64,000 nucleotides of DNA from Actinoplanes campanulatus (lineage in GTDB: Bacteria > Actinomycetota > Actinomycetes > Mycobacteriales > Micromonosporaceae), in NCBI RefSeq assembly GCF_014647795.1, contig NZ_BMPW01000010.1:1-64000 (forward strand). Reading direction: 5' to 3'. The position numbers and the translations under genes were made by a program. Below the pieces are notes generated by a model. The model had not been told where the DNA came from. It was given only the letters and a program-made list of their open reading frames with translations, and did not search any database. Positions 8,381-16,655 of the stretch are shown here, piece after piece (within the stretch, counting starts at the first letter, position 1; each line of letters begins with the position of its first letter).

Positions 8381-8713
8381 TCATTCCTGGGGTGCATGCC
8401 CTGCTAGAACGCGACAGCGTCGCTCCTCGTAGTCGGAGGCTGTGATGACACCCAGGCCATACAGGCCGGCGTCATTGCAGCTGTAACCGAACCCGAAGCT
8501 TTGGACCGTGTCCTCCAACCCCACCCACGTCACTTGGACATGCTGCGGTGCCGGCTCCCAAATGACTCCGGGATGTCCGTGCCAGAGACGGTCGCACACG
8601 GGCTCTGGATCGCCCATACCCACCATCAAATCGTCGGTGGTCGTCTCGCCGAGATACTCGACGAAGAGCCCTTTCGACAACCTGCCAATGCTCAGAACAT
8701 CCGGCGTACTCAC
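8381..8713 (-). CDS. small hypothetical protein
   Basis: A 110-residue acidic protein, MSTPDVLSIGRLSKGLFVEYLG to the C terminus AGHAPQE. The composition, with interspersed Trp and Gly (VIWEPAPQHVQVTWVGLED, FGFGYSCNDAGLYGLG), looks like a compact beta-rich domain. No family is recognised. ATG 8713 is the only sensible start. It belongs to the set of orphan genes in the accessory region. Confidence 0.6.
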   Translation of the reverse strand: MSTPDVLSIGRLSKGLFVEYLGETTTDDLMVGMGDPEPVCDRLWHGHPGVIWEPAPQHVQVTWVGLEDTVQSFGFGYSCNDAGLYGLGVITASDYEERRCRVLAGHAPQE

Positions 8714-9197
8714 TCCGGCAGCCTAAACCAGCGGTCCAGCCATGCACGCGACCGGCCGCAACGGCGATGGCGTCCATGAGTGCCCGGGCTGCGGCAGCAG
8801 AGTACGGGTACGCACAAATCAGCCCGGGATCCGGTGCGCCTATTCAGGATGCCGTTCGTACATCACGCGTATGACCGCCCCGTGAGTCGTCTCGTACTGA
8901 TACCAGATCGGCCTATGGCCTCGGGCGCCCCGGGCGCCTGTTGTCGGGACTGGCGAATGTCGCATGCCGCCCGTCGAGCCGATTAGCGATTTCCACCGTT
9001 CTGCTCGACGTCGCGGACAGGCCCGGGTATCGGACCTGGAACGGCTGCGGCAGGGCCCGACGAGCACGTCGGGTAATGCGATGCTCGGCGCATTTGTACC
9101 GCACCAGCGAGGTCGCCGGCCTCGGCGCCGCCACCTCGTCGCCGGTCAGACCTTCCAGGCGCGTTAAGGTCCTCCCTTCACGGGAGGACAACTACAC
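8714..9197. other. 484-bp intergenic region
   Basis: No convincing gene on either strand. It lies between divergent genes (hypothetical at 8713, lipoprotein at 9198) and should hold both promoters. Its right end contains the hairpin that encloses the lipoprotein's ribosome site (9169-9189). Confidence 0.5.
9169..9189 (+). promoter_or_regulatory. hairpin occluding a ribosome-binding site
   Basis: A perfect 8-bp stem, GTCCTCCC (9169-9176) with GGGAGGAC (9182-9189), around a 5-nt loop. The 3' arm contains the strong Shine-Dalgarno GGGAGGA, 9 nt before ATG 9198. Folded mRNA would hide the ribosome site, suggesting control of translation by temperature, a protein or ribosome loading. The structure is read from sequence; the regulation is inference. 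Confidence 0.55.
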
Positions 9198-10496
9198 ATG
9201 TTGCGAAGGTTGACCGCGGCCGTGGCGGCCGCCGGTTTCACACTGTCTCTTACCGCTTGCAGCCTCGGCGCGAAAGGCAGCAGCTTCGATTGGGATGAGA
9301 CGGTGCATACCGCGTCCGGTACGGTCGTCGCCGTGTCCGTACCGCCTGGCACGGTCATCGATAATTTCCCGGCGCCGCCGCTGGCCGTCGACGACACCCT
9401 TCGGGTCACCGTGTTCGAACACAAGGTGGTCGCCCAGCCGATCGACGCCCCGCTGGACGCCGCTGCCCATTGGTCGTACGAGCGTGCCGGTGATCCCGCC
9501 GTCTCCGACGTGCGAGTGGTCGAGCTGGACGGACGCAAGCTCGTGGTGGCCGGCTGGGACGACGGCGGCCTGGTGGCTCTGGAGGCGCTGACCGGGAAGA
9601 TCGTGTGGCACGCGGAGTTCGAGCCGCAGGGCGAGGGCGTCATCACCGGCAGGTTCAACGCGTCGAGCGTCAGCGGCTACTACTCCGGCGCCGGATTCAC
9701 GACCGCCGGTTCGACGCTGCTGGTCGGCTGGGCCTGGCAACTGGCCGGCTACGACCTCGCGACCGGCAGGAAACTGTGGCAGACCGAGCAGGCCGGCTGC
9801 GACCGCGACGCCAACTGGAACCCGATGGGCGCCTTCGTCGTGGTCGACGCGGGCTGCGAGACCTCCCCCGACATCCACGTCAAGGTGCTGGACGCGCGCA
9901 CCGGCGCCATCACCAGTGAGCTCCACCCCACATCCTGGCCGCAAACCCCCGGCAGCACAGGTCCCGACAGCGTGGCGGTGCACGGCTGCGCGGCGGACGG
10001 CTCGGACTGCCTGCTCCTCGAACACCACAATTCCGACGGCAACGACTACAAGGCGCGCTTCTACGCGATGAATGACAGCGGCAAGCTGGTCGCCACCGGT
10101 GTCGGGGTCGACTACCGCGGCTACGCCCACGTCCAGGGTGGCGGCGAGATGCTCATCGTCGATCAGCCATCCGACAAGACCCGTTGGAAGGTGACCGGGG
10201 AAACCCGCGAGACGGGCTACCAGTTCGGTGCCTTCAACCATCGGGAACTGCGCCCCGAGGATAAATCGATCTGGGTCAGTTCCCCCTCCTGGTACGGCGG
10301 CGACCGCCTCCTCGCTAAGCTCGACGCCAAGACCGGCCGAGTCCTCTCGTGCGCCGACGTCCCCACCGGTAAGACCGTCACCTACTTGCAGTCGCTGGAC
10401 GACACCCACCTGATCACGGCCACCTACGTCGAGGACCCCCAATCCTCCGACCACGCCTACGCCCTCTACCTCCCCAAGAAACGCTCATCCTGCTAG
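9198..10496 (+). CDS. lipoprotein with PQQ-type beta-propeller
   Basis: A 432-residue exported lipoprotein. The N terminus has a positively charged start, a hydrophobic stretch and the lipobox LTAC with Cys21 as the lipidated residue. The rest shows repeated propeller blades of the PQQ/WD-like type (LVALEALTGKIVWHAEF, LAGYDLATGRKLWQTEQ, VKVLDARTGAITSEL, LLAKLDAKTGRVLSC), in which D/E-x-x-T-G-x-x-x-W is the blade signature. It probably acts as a surface binding protein; no enzymatic residues are evident. ATG 9198 has a strong GGGAGGA site sequestered in a hairpin. It stands alone between IS remnants. Confidence 0.85.
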   Translation: MLRRLTAAVAAAGFTLSLTACSLGAKGSSFDWDETVHTASGTVVAVSVPPGTVIDNFPAPPLAVDDTLRVTVFEHKVVAQPIDAPLDAAAHWSYERAGDPAVSDVRVVELDGRKLVVAGWDDGGLVALEALTGKIVWHAEFEPQGEGVITGRFNASSVSGYYSGAGFTTAGSTLLVGWAWQLAGYDLATGRKLWQTEQAGCDRDANWNPMGAFVVVDAGCETSPDIHVKVLDARTGAITSELHPTSWPQTPGSTGPDSVAVHGCAADGSDCLLLEHHNSDGNDYKARFYAMNDSGKLVATGVGVDYRGYAHVQGGGEMLIVDQPSDKTRWKVTGETRETGYQFGAFNHRELRPEDKSIWVSSPSWYGGDRLLAKLDAKTGRVLSCADVPTGKTVTYLQSLDDTHLITATYVEDPQSSDHAYALYLPKKRSSC

Positions 10497-10539
10497 CCGA
10501 GCTGGGGGCCTTCTCGCACTCTCGACAGCCCCGCAGCCC

Positions 10540-10840
10540 CCGCACCTGGGCGTCGCCGGCGCCGGACGTCGCGCCCGAGGTGGGGTGCCGTTCTCGATAC
10601 GGGGCCGACAACATCGGATCGATCGCATAGACCCGGTAGCCCGCCGCGCGCAGCGCCTAGACCCAAGTGCCGCGATCGGTCTCGATACCGATCCCACCTG
10701 CCCGGACGCCTCCATCGGGTCCAGGTCGGTCCAGGACGCCGGCAGGCGCTCGGCGATCAGCGCGTGTAGCCGGGTGATGCCTTCCAGCCGCTCGGCCAGC
10801 TGTGGGCGGGCCAGCCGCCGTCCGACGGCGGGGTAGGCGG
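10540..10840 (-). pseudogene. IS110-family transposase fragment, frameshifted
   Basis: Three minus-strand reading frames taken in order give a contiguous IS110-like segment: ITRLHALIAERLPASWTDLDP and ASGQVG, then IGIETDRGTWV, then a Met-led stretch with YRERHPTSGAT and GAGDAQV. These match the part of the IS110 RuvC-like (DEDD) domain ending at the K-S-D-x-x-D-A motif, which is degraded here. Both the true N terminus and the whole C-terminal half are missing and at least two frameshifts are present. Boundaries are approximate. Confidence 0.7.
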
Positions 10841-11272
10841 TCGTCGCCACGGAGGCCGGCTTCACCGGTTTCCCGTCGGCTGGCCGCGCCGAGCCCAGGC
10901 ACGGACGCTGGTCGCACCTGCCCGGCTGACGCTTCGAGCCGGTCACGGTTTGTTCGAGCCGCTGTGCCCGTGGTTGTACGGAACCCACATCTCGCGTCGC
11001 GGTCAGCTCAGGAAATGATTCAAGACCGTTTAGGCGGGCGGCTACAGTTGGCGTCCGAAGTCCGAGCGCACGAATCAGGGACTCAATTCAGAGCGCATGA
11101 AAAACATTCTTCGCCGGCCATTACCGAGTGCACTCTCATCGGCAATTGAGTGAGGCGTCTTCCGTAGGCTCGGCTGGCTGTCGGAACCCGTCAGGTCCCT
11201 CCCTCGGGGGAATCCTCTTGGGGGCCGCAGGTATCACGCTCGATACAACGAGCGCGACGGCGGAGGATAGCC
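10841..11272. other. intergenic region before the integrase
   Basis: About 430 bp with no supported gene. No excisionase- or replication-initiator-like frame, which often precedes such integrases, is visible. A small hairpin CGCTCG...CGAGCG lies at 11238-11255, just upstream of the integrase ribosome site (GGAGGA, 11262-11267). Confidence 0.45.
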
Positions 11273-12688
11273 ATGGCCAGCACGAACAAGACCTTCAAAC
11301 GATGCGGATGCCGCAACCAGCAGGGCAAACGGCTGGAGCAGAACTGCCCGCGGCTGCCCGAGCGCGGCCACGGAACATGGTATTTTCAGTGCTTCGCGCC
11401 GGACCTGTTCGGCCGCTCCGAGCGGATCCGCCGAGGTGGGTTCGTCTCCCAGGCCGCGGCCCGGGCCGCGCGTGAGGAGTGCCTGGCCGACAGCGCAGCT
11501 CGACGATGCGGTGACGGCTGGACCGTCGAACGCTGGCTGCGGCACTGGCTCGACACCCGCACCCGAATCCGGCCGACGACCCGGCTGCACTACACCCGTG
11601 ACGTCGAGCTCGTCCTCATTCCCCGGCTCGGCCACTACCGGCTCTCCGAGCTCGACGGGCCACTGCTGCGCGCCGTGTTCGCCGAGATCGCCCAGACCAC
11701 CAACGCCAAGGGCAACCCCCAGTCGCCGTCCGCGCTCAACCACCTGCGCACCACCCTGCGCGCAGCGCTGAACCTGGCCGTCCGCGAGGACCTGATCGGC
11801 AGCAACCCCGCCCGGCACATCGAGATCGCCGGCTACCGGCGCCCACACGCCCAGGTCTGGACCGACGGCCGCGTCGAGCAGTGGCAACTCACCGGCGAAC
11901 ACCCGGCGGTCGCCGTGTGGACCGCCGCGCAGCTCGCCACGTTCCTGGAAGCCACCGTCGAGGACTCGCTGTTCGCGTTCTGGTGGCTCGCCGCCCTGCG
12001 CGGGCTGCGCCGCGGCGAGATCTGCGGCCTCAAATGGGCGGCCGTCGACCTCGACCGCGGGCTGCTGTTCGTCGAACGCCAGCGCACCACGGCCGGCTAC
12101 ACCGTCGTCGAAGGCGAACCCAAGACCGCCGCCGGCCGCCGGGCCGTCGCCCTGGACAAGCACACCGTCGCGATCCTGCGCGCGCACCGCAGCCGGCAGT
12201 TCGCCCACCGCGACAAGCGGCACGACAACGGCCAGGTGTGGATCGACTCCGGCTATGTCTTCACCCGCAAGGACGGCGAACCGATCAATCCGAGCTACGC
12301 CACCACCCGCTTCCGGAAACTCACCGAACGCGCCGGGCTACCCCCGGTCCGGCTCCACGACCTCCGCCACGGGGCCGCCTCCCTCGCACATGAAGCCGGC
12401 GCGGACCTGAAGACCCTGCAGGATCTACTCGGGCACTCCAGCATCGTGGTCACCGCCGACACCTACACCAGCGTGCTACCCGACAGCCAGCGCCGCTGCG
12501 CGGACGCGACCGCCGCGCTCGTCCTCGCTGCGGCCCGGCACACCCGCAAACGCATCAAGGAAAAGGCCGCGAAGAACCGGCCCACGGGGCGCGCCGAAAA
12601 AGAAGCACCTTCGGAGAAACGACCCACCGGCAAGAAGCGAAGCCGCAGGTCACGCAGCCGCCGCAACCCCCTCCGCTACGGAAAGTGA
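11273..12688 (+). CDS. tyrosine-type site-specific integrase
   Basis: A 471-residue phage-type integrase that would recombine element and chromosome at the adjacent tRNA gene. The N-terminal 60 residues hold Cys-rich CGC...NCP and basic AP2-like features, residues 83-180 form the SAM-like core-binding domain (VERWLRHWLDT...), and 215-410 the catalytic domain. Catalytic residues visible are R246 (LRRGE), H362 and R365 (HDLRHG), H388 (LLGHSS) and the nucleophile Y398 (TADTYTSV). The tail is Lys/Arg-rich. A strong GGAGGA precedes ATG 11273. It points at tRNA-Arg, 102 bp away, the classical arrangement. It appears intact although the neighbouring cargo is decayed. Confidence 0.93.
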   Translation: MASTNKTFKRCGCRNQQGKRLEQNCPRLPERGHGTWYFQCFAPDLFGRSERIRRGGFVSQAAARAAREECLADSAARRCGDGWTVERWLRHWLDTRTRIRPTTRLHYTRDVELVLIPRLGHYRLSELDGPLLRAVFAEIAQTTNAKGNPQSPSALNHLRTTLRAALNLAVREDLIGSNPARHIEIAGYRRPHAQVWTDGRVEQWQLTGEHPAVAVWTAAQLATFLEATVEDSLFAFWWLAALRGLRRGEICGLKWAAVDLDRGLLFVERQRTTAGYTVVEGEPKTAAGRRAVALDKHTVAILRAHRSRQFAHRDKRHDNGQVWIDSGYVFTRKDGEPINPSYATTRFRKLTERAGLPPVRLHDLRHGAASLAHEAGADLKTLQDLLGHSSIVVTADTYTSVLPDSQRRCADATAALVLAAARHTRKRIKEKAAKNRPTGRAEKEAPSEKRPTGKKRSRRSRSRRNPLRYGK

Positions 12689-12790
12689 CGACACCCATGT
12701 GCCACCCACACGCCACCCAACCTCCACAAAGGCCGGACAACGAGAAAGACCCGAACCGCGTAACCGCAGCTCAGGCCTCTGTCGATCTTG

Positions 12791-12863
12791 TGCGCCCGAA
12801 GGGACTCGAACCCCTAACCTTCTGATCCGTAGTCAGATGCTCTATCCATTGAGCTACGGGCGC
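12791..12863 (-). tRNA. tRNA-Arg (anticodon ACG)
   Basis: A 73-nt cloverleaf on the minus strand. The acceptor stem GCGCCCG pairs with CGGGCGC and is followed by discriminator A; the anticodon loop is CTACGGA between TCTGA/TCAGA arms, giving ACG; the T-loop is GGTTCGAGTCC-like. CCA is not encoded. Its 3' end faces the integrase gene, so it is the likely attachment site of the element to the left. Confidence 0.95.
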
Positions 12864-12903
12864 TCTCTCAGTGCTCAGTCAGCCTACAACACCGACTTTT
12901 GCG

Positions 12904-12994
12904 CGGAGACTCCGGGATTCGAACCCGGGAGGGGCTTTAAAACCCCAACCGCATTAGCAGTGCGGCGCCATAGACCAGACTAGGCGAAGTCTCC
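12904..12994 (-). tRNA. tRNA-Ser (anticodon GCT)
   Basis: A 91-nt class II tRNA on the minus strand. The acceptor GGAGACT/AGTCTCC carries discriminator G, the anticodon loop CTGCTAA lies between CCGCA and TGCGG, and a long variable arm runs through the GGGGTTTTAAAGCCCC hairpin. It reads AGC/AGU codons. It lies 40 bp upstream of tRNA-Arg in the same orientation, so the two may be cotranscribed. Confidence 0.95.
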
Positions 12995-13136
12995 CCGGTG
13001 ACCCGGGGGCCACCGAGGCTTGACAATACCGGACCCGCTCAGCGCCGCACAAAGAGGTTGCCATCTGGCACGCCAAGGATCTTCGCGAGCGGCTACGAAC
13101 AGGCGAAACGTCGCGGATGAGGCTAGGCTTCGTGCG

Positions 13137-14696
13137 ATGGAGGAGAACACGCGCCGGGAGGCTCCGCGGGCTCGGGGTCCGCGCAGCCCGTTCAGCACGC
13201 CCGAGCAGAAGCCCTCCGGCGAGGAGCCGGAAGCGGCGCCCTCGCGCCGCGGAGCACCGCCGGCGGTCACCTTCCAACCCCCGCCATCCGGCTTGAGTGC
13301 CGAAGGTCACTCTTCCGGGGGCGGAGCCCGCCCGGTTCCTCCGCAGCCGGCGCGCACCGCCGAACCGTCCGCGGCCGAGCCCACGCCGGAGACCCCGCAA
13401 TCTGCGGCATCGGGTCCGGCCGCAGCCCGCACGCCCGCCAAACGAGCGGCGGCGAAGAAGGCCACCCCCGCGAAGAAGGCAGCACCGCCACGAAAGGCCG
13501 CTCCCACCGGAGAGCCCGCGCCTCCGGCTAGGCGAGCGAAGAAGGCAGAGAAGGCGGCCCCGGCGCGCGGGGTGAGCCCGGTAGCGAAGGACGCATCCGA
13601 GCAGATCCCGCCACCCGGGGACAACCCGGCCGGGAGGAACGCACCTTCGGCAGAGGCGGCCGCGCCTGCGAAAAAGGCGCCGGCCAAGCAGACGGCCGCA
13701 AAGAAGACGGCTGCCAAGCGAGCCGCGGCCAAGGCGGTGCCGCCCGTCGAGTTGACCGTTCGGACGCCGGCCAAGCGCCCGGCATCCCGGCCGGTGCAAC
13801 CCACCCTGCCGCCTCGAGAGGCGGACACCGCGGCGCGGAATGCGGTCCCCACCTCGGCGGGGAGCGAGCCGCTCGTCACCGAAACGGCGCCGGCCGAAGG
13901 CAACGCGGCCAAACCAACCGCGACCGAAACAGCACCGACCCAAGACAACGCGGCCAAACCAACCGCGACCGAAACGGCGCCGACCGAAGACGACACGGCC
14001 GAACCGACCGCGGGCGGAGCATCGCCGACCTTGCGCGGAGCGGGCGAATCGACCGCCCCTGAGCCGGGCGCAAGCGAACCCACCAGCGGCAAGCCGGCCG
14101 ATCTTTCCGGCCCTGGAGCGGTCGCACCGGCCACGGAAGAACCGACGGGCGACGCGGGGGAAGGGCTGGGCTCGCTCACCGAGGAGTTGCTGGCCGACCC
14201 GGCCCGCACCCCGGAGATCCTCGCCCACACGGCGGTCCAGCACATCGGGCCCCGAGCCCGGTCCTGGGCAGCGCAGACGCGCGCGTCCTATCCGACGGCC
14301 ACGACGGAGGCGATCGCCCGCCTGGCCGTTCAGCGGTTCACCCGCTCGGCGGGAATTCGGGGCGGCCTGGGTGCCCTGGCTGGCCCGTACGCCCCGATCG
14401 CTCTTGTCGCGACGACCGTGATCACGCACGCGGAGCTGGTGTTGCACCTGGCCGCGGTCTACGGCCTGGATCCCGCGGATCCGCGCCGCGCCGACGATCT
14501 GCTGGCGCTGGCGGCCCCGGGGAAGGGCCCGATCGCGCTCTGGGCCGCGCTGAAGCTGGTCCGCCTGCCGGGCGTGAGCCTGCTCACCGCCGTGCTGGGC
14601 GCCCGTGCCACGACCGAGATGGTGGCGGTGCGGGCGCGCCGGTTCTATGCGGAGTATTCGAGCCAGGACAGCCAGGAGTCGGGCAGCAGTTCGTAG
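13137..14696 (+). CDS. Ala/Lys/Pro-rich protein with EcsC-like C-terminal domain
   Basis: A 519-residue protein. Residues 1 to about 360 are disordered and made of Ala, Lys, Pro and Thr. They include histone-H1-like AAKKA/PAKKA motifs and a tandem acidic repeat around residues 255-295 in which PTATETAPT recurs. The last about 150 residues form a helical domain (LADPARTPEILAHTAVQHIG ... LVATTVITHAELVLHLAAVYGLDP ... LLTAVLGARATTEMVAVRARRF) resembling EcsC-type proteins. I chose ATG 13137 because a TAGGCT -10 box ends 7 nt upstream, suggesting a leaderless mRNA. A DNA-binding tail anchored by a membrane-associated domain is possible but inferred. It overlaps the convergent CPBP gene by 52 bp. 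Confidence 0.75.
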   Translation: MEENTRREAPRARGPRSPFSTPEQKPSGEEPEAAPSRRGAPPAVTFQPPPSGLSAEGHSSGGGARPVPPQPARTAEPSAAEPTPETPQSAASGPAAARTPAKRAAAKKATPAKKAAPPRKAAPTGEPAPPARRAKKAEKAAPARGVSPVAKDASEQIPPPGDNPAGRNAPSAEAAAPAKKAPAKQTAAKKTAAKRAAAKAVPPVELTVRTPAKRPASRPVQPTLPPREADTAARNAVPTSAGSEPLVTETAPAEGNAAKPTATETAPTQDNAAKPTATETAPTEDDTAEPTAGGASPTLRGAGESTAPEPGASEPTSGKPADLSGPGAVAPATEEPTGDAGEGLGSLTEELLADPARTPEILAHTAVQHIGPRARSWAAQTRASYPTATTEAIARLAVQRFTRSAGIRGGLGALAGPYAPIALVATTVITHAELVLHLAAVYGLDPADPRRADDLLALAAPGKGPIALWAALKLVRLPGVSLLTAVLGARATTEMVAVRARRFYAEYSSQDSQESGSSS

Positions 14697-15427
14697 CCGA
14701 CGAACGCGGTGATGTCGAGGAGGCTGTGCGCCACGATGAGCGGCATCACGCGTTTCGTCCGCAGGTAGAACAGCGCGAAGATCACGCCCATCACGGCGTT
14801 GCCGAGGAAGGCGCCGAAGCCCTGGTAGAGGTGGTAGGAGCCGCGCAGTACGGCGGACGCGGCGATGATCCACGCTGGTGACAGGGAGAGCGCCCGGAGC
14901 CGGGTGATCAAGTAGCCGACGACGATGACCTCTTCGAGGACGGCGTTCTGCAAGGCGGCGAGGACCAGTACGGGCACCGACCACCAGTACGGCTGGAGCC
15001 CGGATGGCACGATCTGCGCGTTGACGCCGAGTTGCAGGGCGCCGTACACGAGAAGGAGGCCGGGCAGCCCGATGCCGGCGGCAAGTCCGGCGCCCCAGCC
15101 GAGGTCGTAGGCCGGCCGCCGGTAGTCGATGCCGAGCTCCCGGGCCGCCGCGCCGAAGGAGCGGGCGAGCAGGAACAGCGCCAGGGCGACCGGGATCAGC
15201 GCGAAGAAGATGCCGAGCAGCTGGTACGTCAGGTCCAGGTAGGGCCGTGGCGACACCGAGGCGTTGAGTGTGGCGGTCTGCTGGGCCAGCGGCCGGTCGG
15301 CGGTGAGTTTCGCGGTCAGCGACACCACGGAGTAGACGGCCGACTGCCCGAGCGACAGCAGTAACACGATGGCGATCTCGGTCCCGTAGCGCGGACGGGT
15401 GGTCAGCTGCTGTTCTTCCACGGTCAC
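14645..15427 (-). CDS. CPBP family intramembrane metalloprotease (Abi/RCE1-type)
   Basis: A 260-residue integral membrane protein with about eight hydrophobic segments. The family motifs are visible: EEVIVVGYL for the Glu-Glu motif, a central SxxxHLYQGFG-like stretch (SYHLYQGFGAFLGNAVMG) and HSLLD near the C terminus. The Arg usually found in EExxxR is Val here, a variant I recall as common in actinobacterial members. Members cleave prenylated or other membrane substrates or act in bacteriocin immunity; the substrate is unknown. Its 3' end overlaps the convergent upstream gene. Confidence 0.85.
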   Translation of the reverse strand: MTVEEQQLTTRPRYGTEIAIVLLLSLGQSAVYSVVSLTAKLTADRPLAQQTATLNASVSPRPYLDLTYQLLGIFFALIPVALALFLLARSFGAAARELGIDYRRPAYDLGWGAGLAAGIGLPGLLLVYGALQLGVNAQIVPSGLQPYWWSVPVLVLAALQNAVLEEVIVVGYLITRLRALSLSPAWIIAASAVLRGSYHLYQGFGAFLGNAVMGVIFALFYLRTKRVMPLIVAHSLLDITAFVGYELLPDSWLSWLEYSA

Positions 15428-15545
15428 CCGCCAACTCTAGGCCAGGCACAAATTGGCCCAATTCGGCAAGCGACGCGCCGCGGAGGGTGGTGAGTCGCAC
15501 TTCTCGTGCGTCGTGTTCCCGACTGCGCTGACCACCCTGAATGGC

Positions 15546-16655
15546 ATGGGAGACCTCGCAAGCTTGCTCAAGGAGAGCTGGAGCCTGGTCGAGGAACATC
15601 AGGACAAGGTCGCCGGCTATTTCTACGCGCGCATCTTCCTGAGGTACCCGGACCTGCGCGATCTGTTCCCGGTGCAGATGGATGTGCAGCGGGCCCGTCT
15701 GCTCGGGGCGATCGTGACCGCGGTGCAGACGCTGGAGGATCCGGAGCGGTTCGACGAGTACCTGCGAGCGCTGGGCCGGGACCACCGCAAGTTCCACGTG
15801 GAACCCGAGCACTACGAGGTGGTGGGCGGCGCCTTGATCGAGTCGATGCGGGCGTTCGCCGGCGAGGACTGGAGCATCGAGTACGACCAGGCCTGGGCCG
15901 ACGCGTACGCGGTGATCGCCTCGAAGATGCTGGCTGGCGCCGACGCTGACCCGAACCCCCCGTACTGGTACGGCGAGGTGGTGGCGCACGAGCGCCGGTC
16001 CCGCGACATCGCGGTGTTCACCGTGCTGCCGTTGCAGCCGCTGGAGTACCGGGCCGGCCAGTACCTGAGCCTCGAATGCCCGCGCTACCAGCCACGGCTG
16101 TGGCGCACCTACTCACCCGCGAACGCGCCACGCCGGGACAACACGCTGGATTTCCACGTCCGCGCGGTGGGCGCCGGCTGGGTGTCCAGCGCGCTGGTCC
16201 GGCGGCTGCAGGTGGGCGACATGGTGAAGCTGGCCGCGCCGATGGGCTCGATGACGCTGGACCGCAGGTCGACCCGGGACGCCGTCTTCGTGGCCGGCGG
16301 CACCGGGCTCGCCCCGATCAAGTCGCTGCTCGAGGAGCTCACCCGGTACAACCGGACCCGCTGGGTGCACGTCTTCTTCGGCGCGCAGACCCGGGAGGAC
16401 CTGTACGACCTGGCCGACCTGAACCGGCTGGCCGCCCGCTACCCGTGGCTGTCGGTGGTGACCGCGTGCAGCGACGACCCGACCTTCCCCGGCGAGCAGG
16501 GCTACATCTCGGACGTGGTGGCGAAGTACGGCCCGTGGAAGGAGCACGACTTCTTCGTCTCCGGTTCGGGACGGATGGTGAAGGCCACCTTGAAGCGCCT
16601 CGCCGAGCTACAGGTGCCCTCTGTCCGGATAAAGTACGACAGTTTTAGCGACTAG
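15546..16655 (+). CDS. flavohemoglobin-like protein (globin plus FAD/NAD reductase)
   Basis: A 369-residue two-part protein. Residues 1-135 form a globin domain with the proximal histidine H80 in LGRDHRKFHV and aromatic B-helix GYFYARIF. Residues 145-250 form the FAD-binding barrel (RTYSPAN is the flavin motif) and 255-369 the NAD(P) domain (GGTGLAPIKSLL, then FFGAQTREDLYDL and FFVSGSGRMV). It resembles actinobacterial FHb-like proteins that oxidise NO or act in redox control; the divergent RTYS in place of RQYS suggests the non-classical class. Start ATG 15546 was chosen by homology; the frame is open from 15453. Its last 4 bp overlap the convergent deformylase gene. Confidence 0.88.
   Translation: MGDLASLLKESWSLVEEHQDKVAGYFYARIFLRYPDLRDLFPVQMDVQRARLLGAIVTAVQTLEDPERFDEYLRALGRDHRKFHVEPEHYEVVGGALIESMRAFAGEDWSIEYDQAWADAYAVIASKMLAGADADPNPPYWYGEVVAHERRSRDIAVFTVLPLQPLEYRAGQYLSLECPRYQPRLWRTYSPANAPRRDNTLDFHVRAVGAGWVSSALVRRLQVGDMVKLAAPMGSMTLDRRSTRDAVFVAGGTGLAPIKSLLEELTRYNRTRWVHVFFGAQTREDLYDLADLNRLAARYPWLSVVTACSDDPTFPGEQGYISDVVAKYGPWKEHDFFVSGSGRMVKATLKRLAELQVPSVRIKYDSFSD

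Noticed and set aside
12954-15989. A 1011-codon minus-strand frame across tRNA-Ser, the Ala/Lys-rich gene and the CPBP region
   Set aside because: It crosses a tRNA gene and lies antisense or out of frame to conserved genes; the translation is Arg/Gly-rich without domain character.
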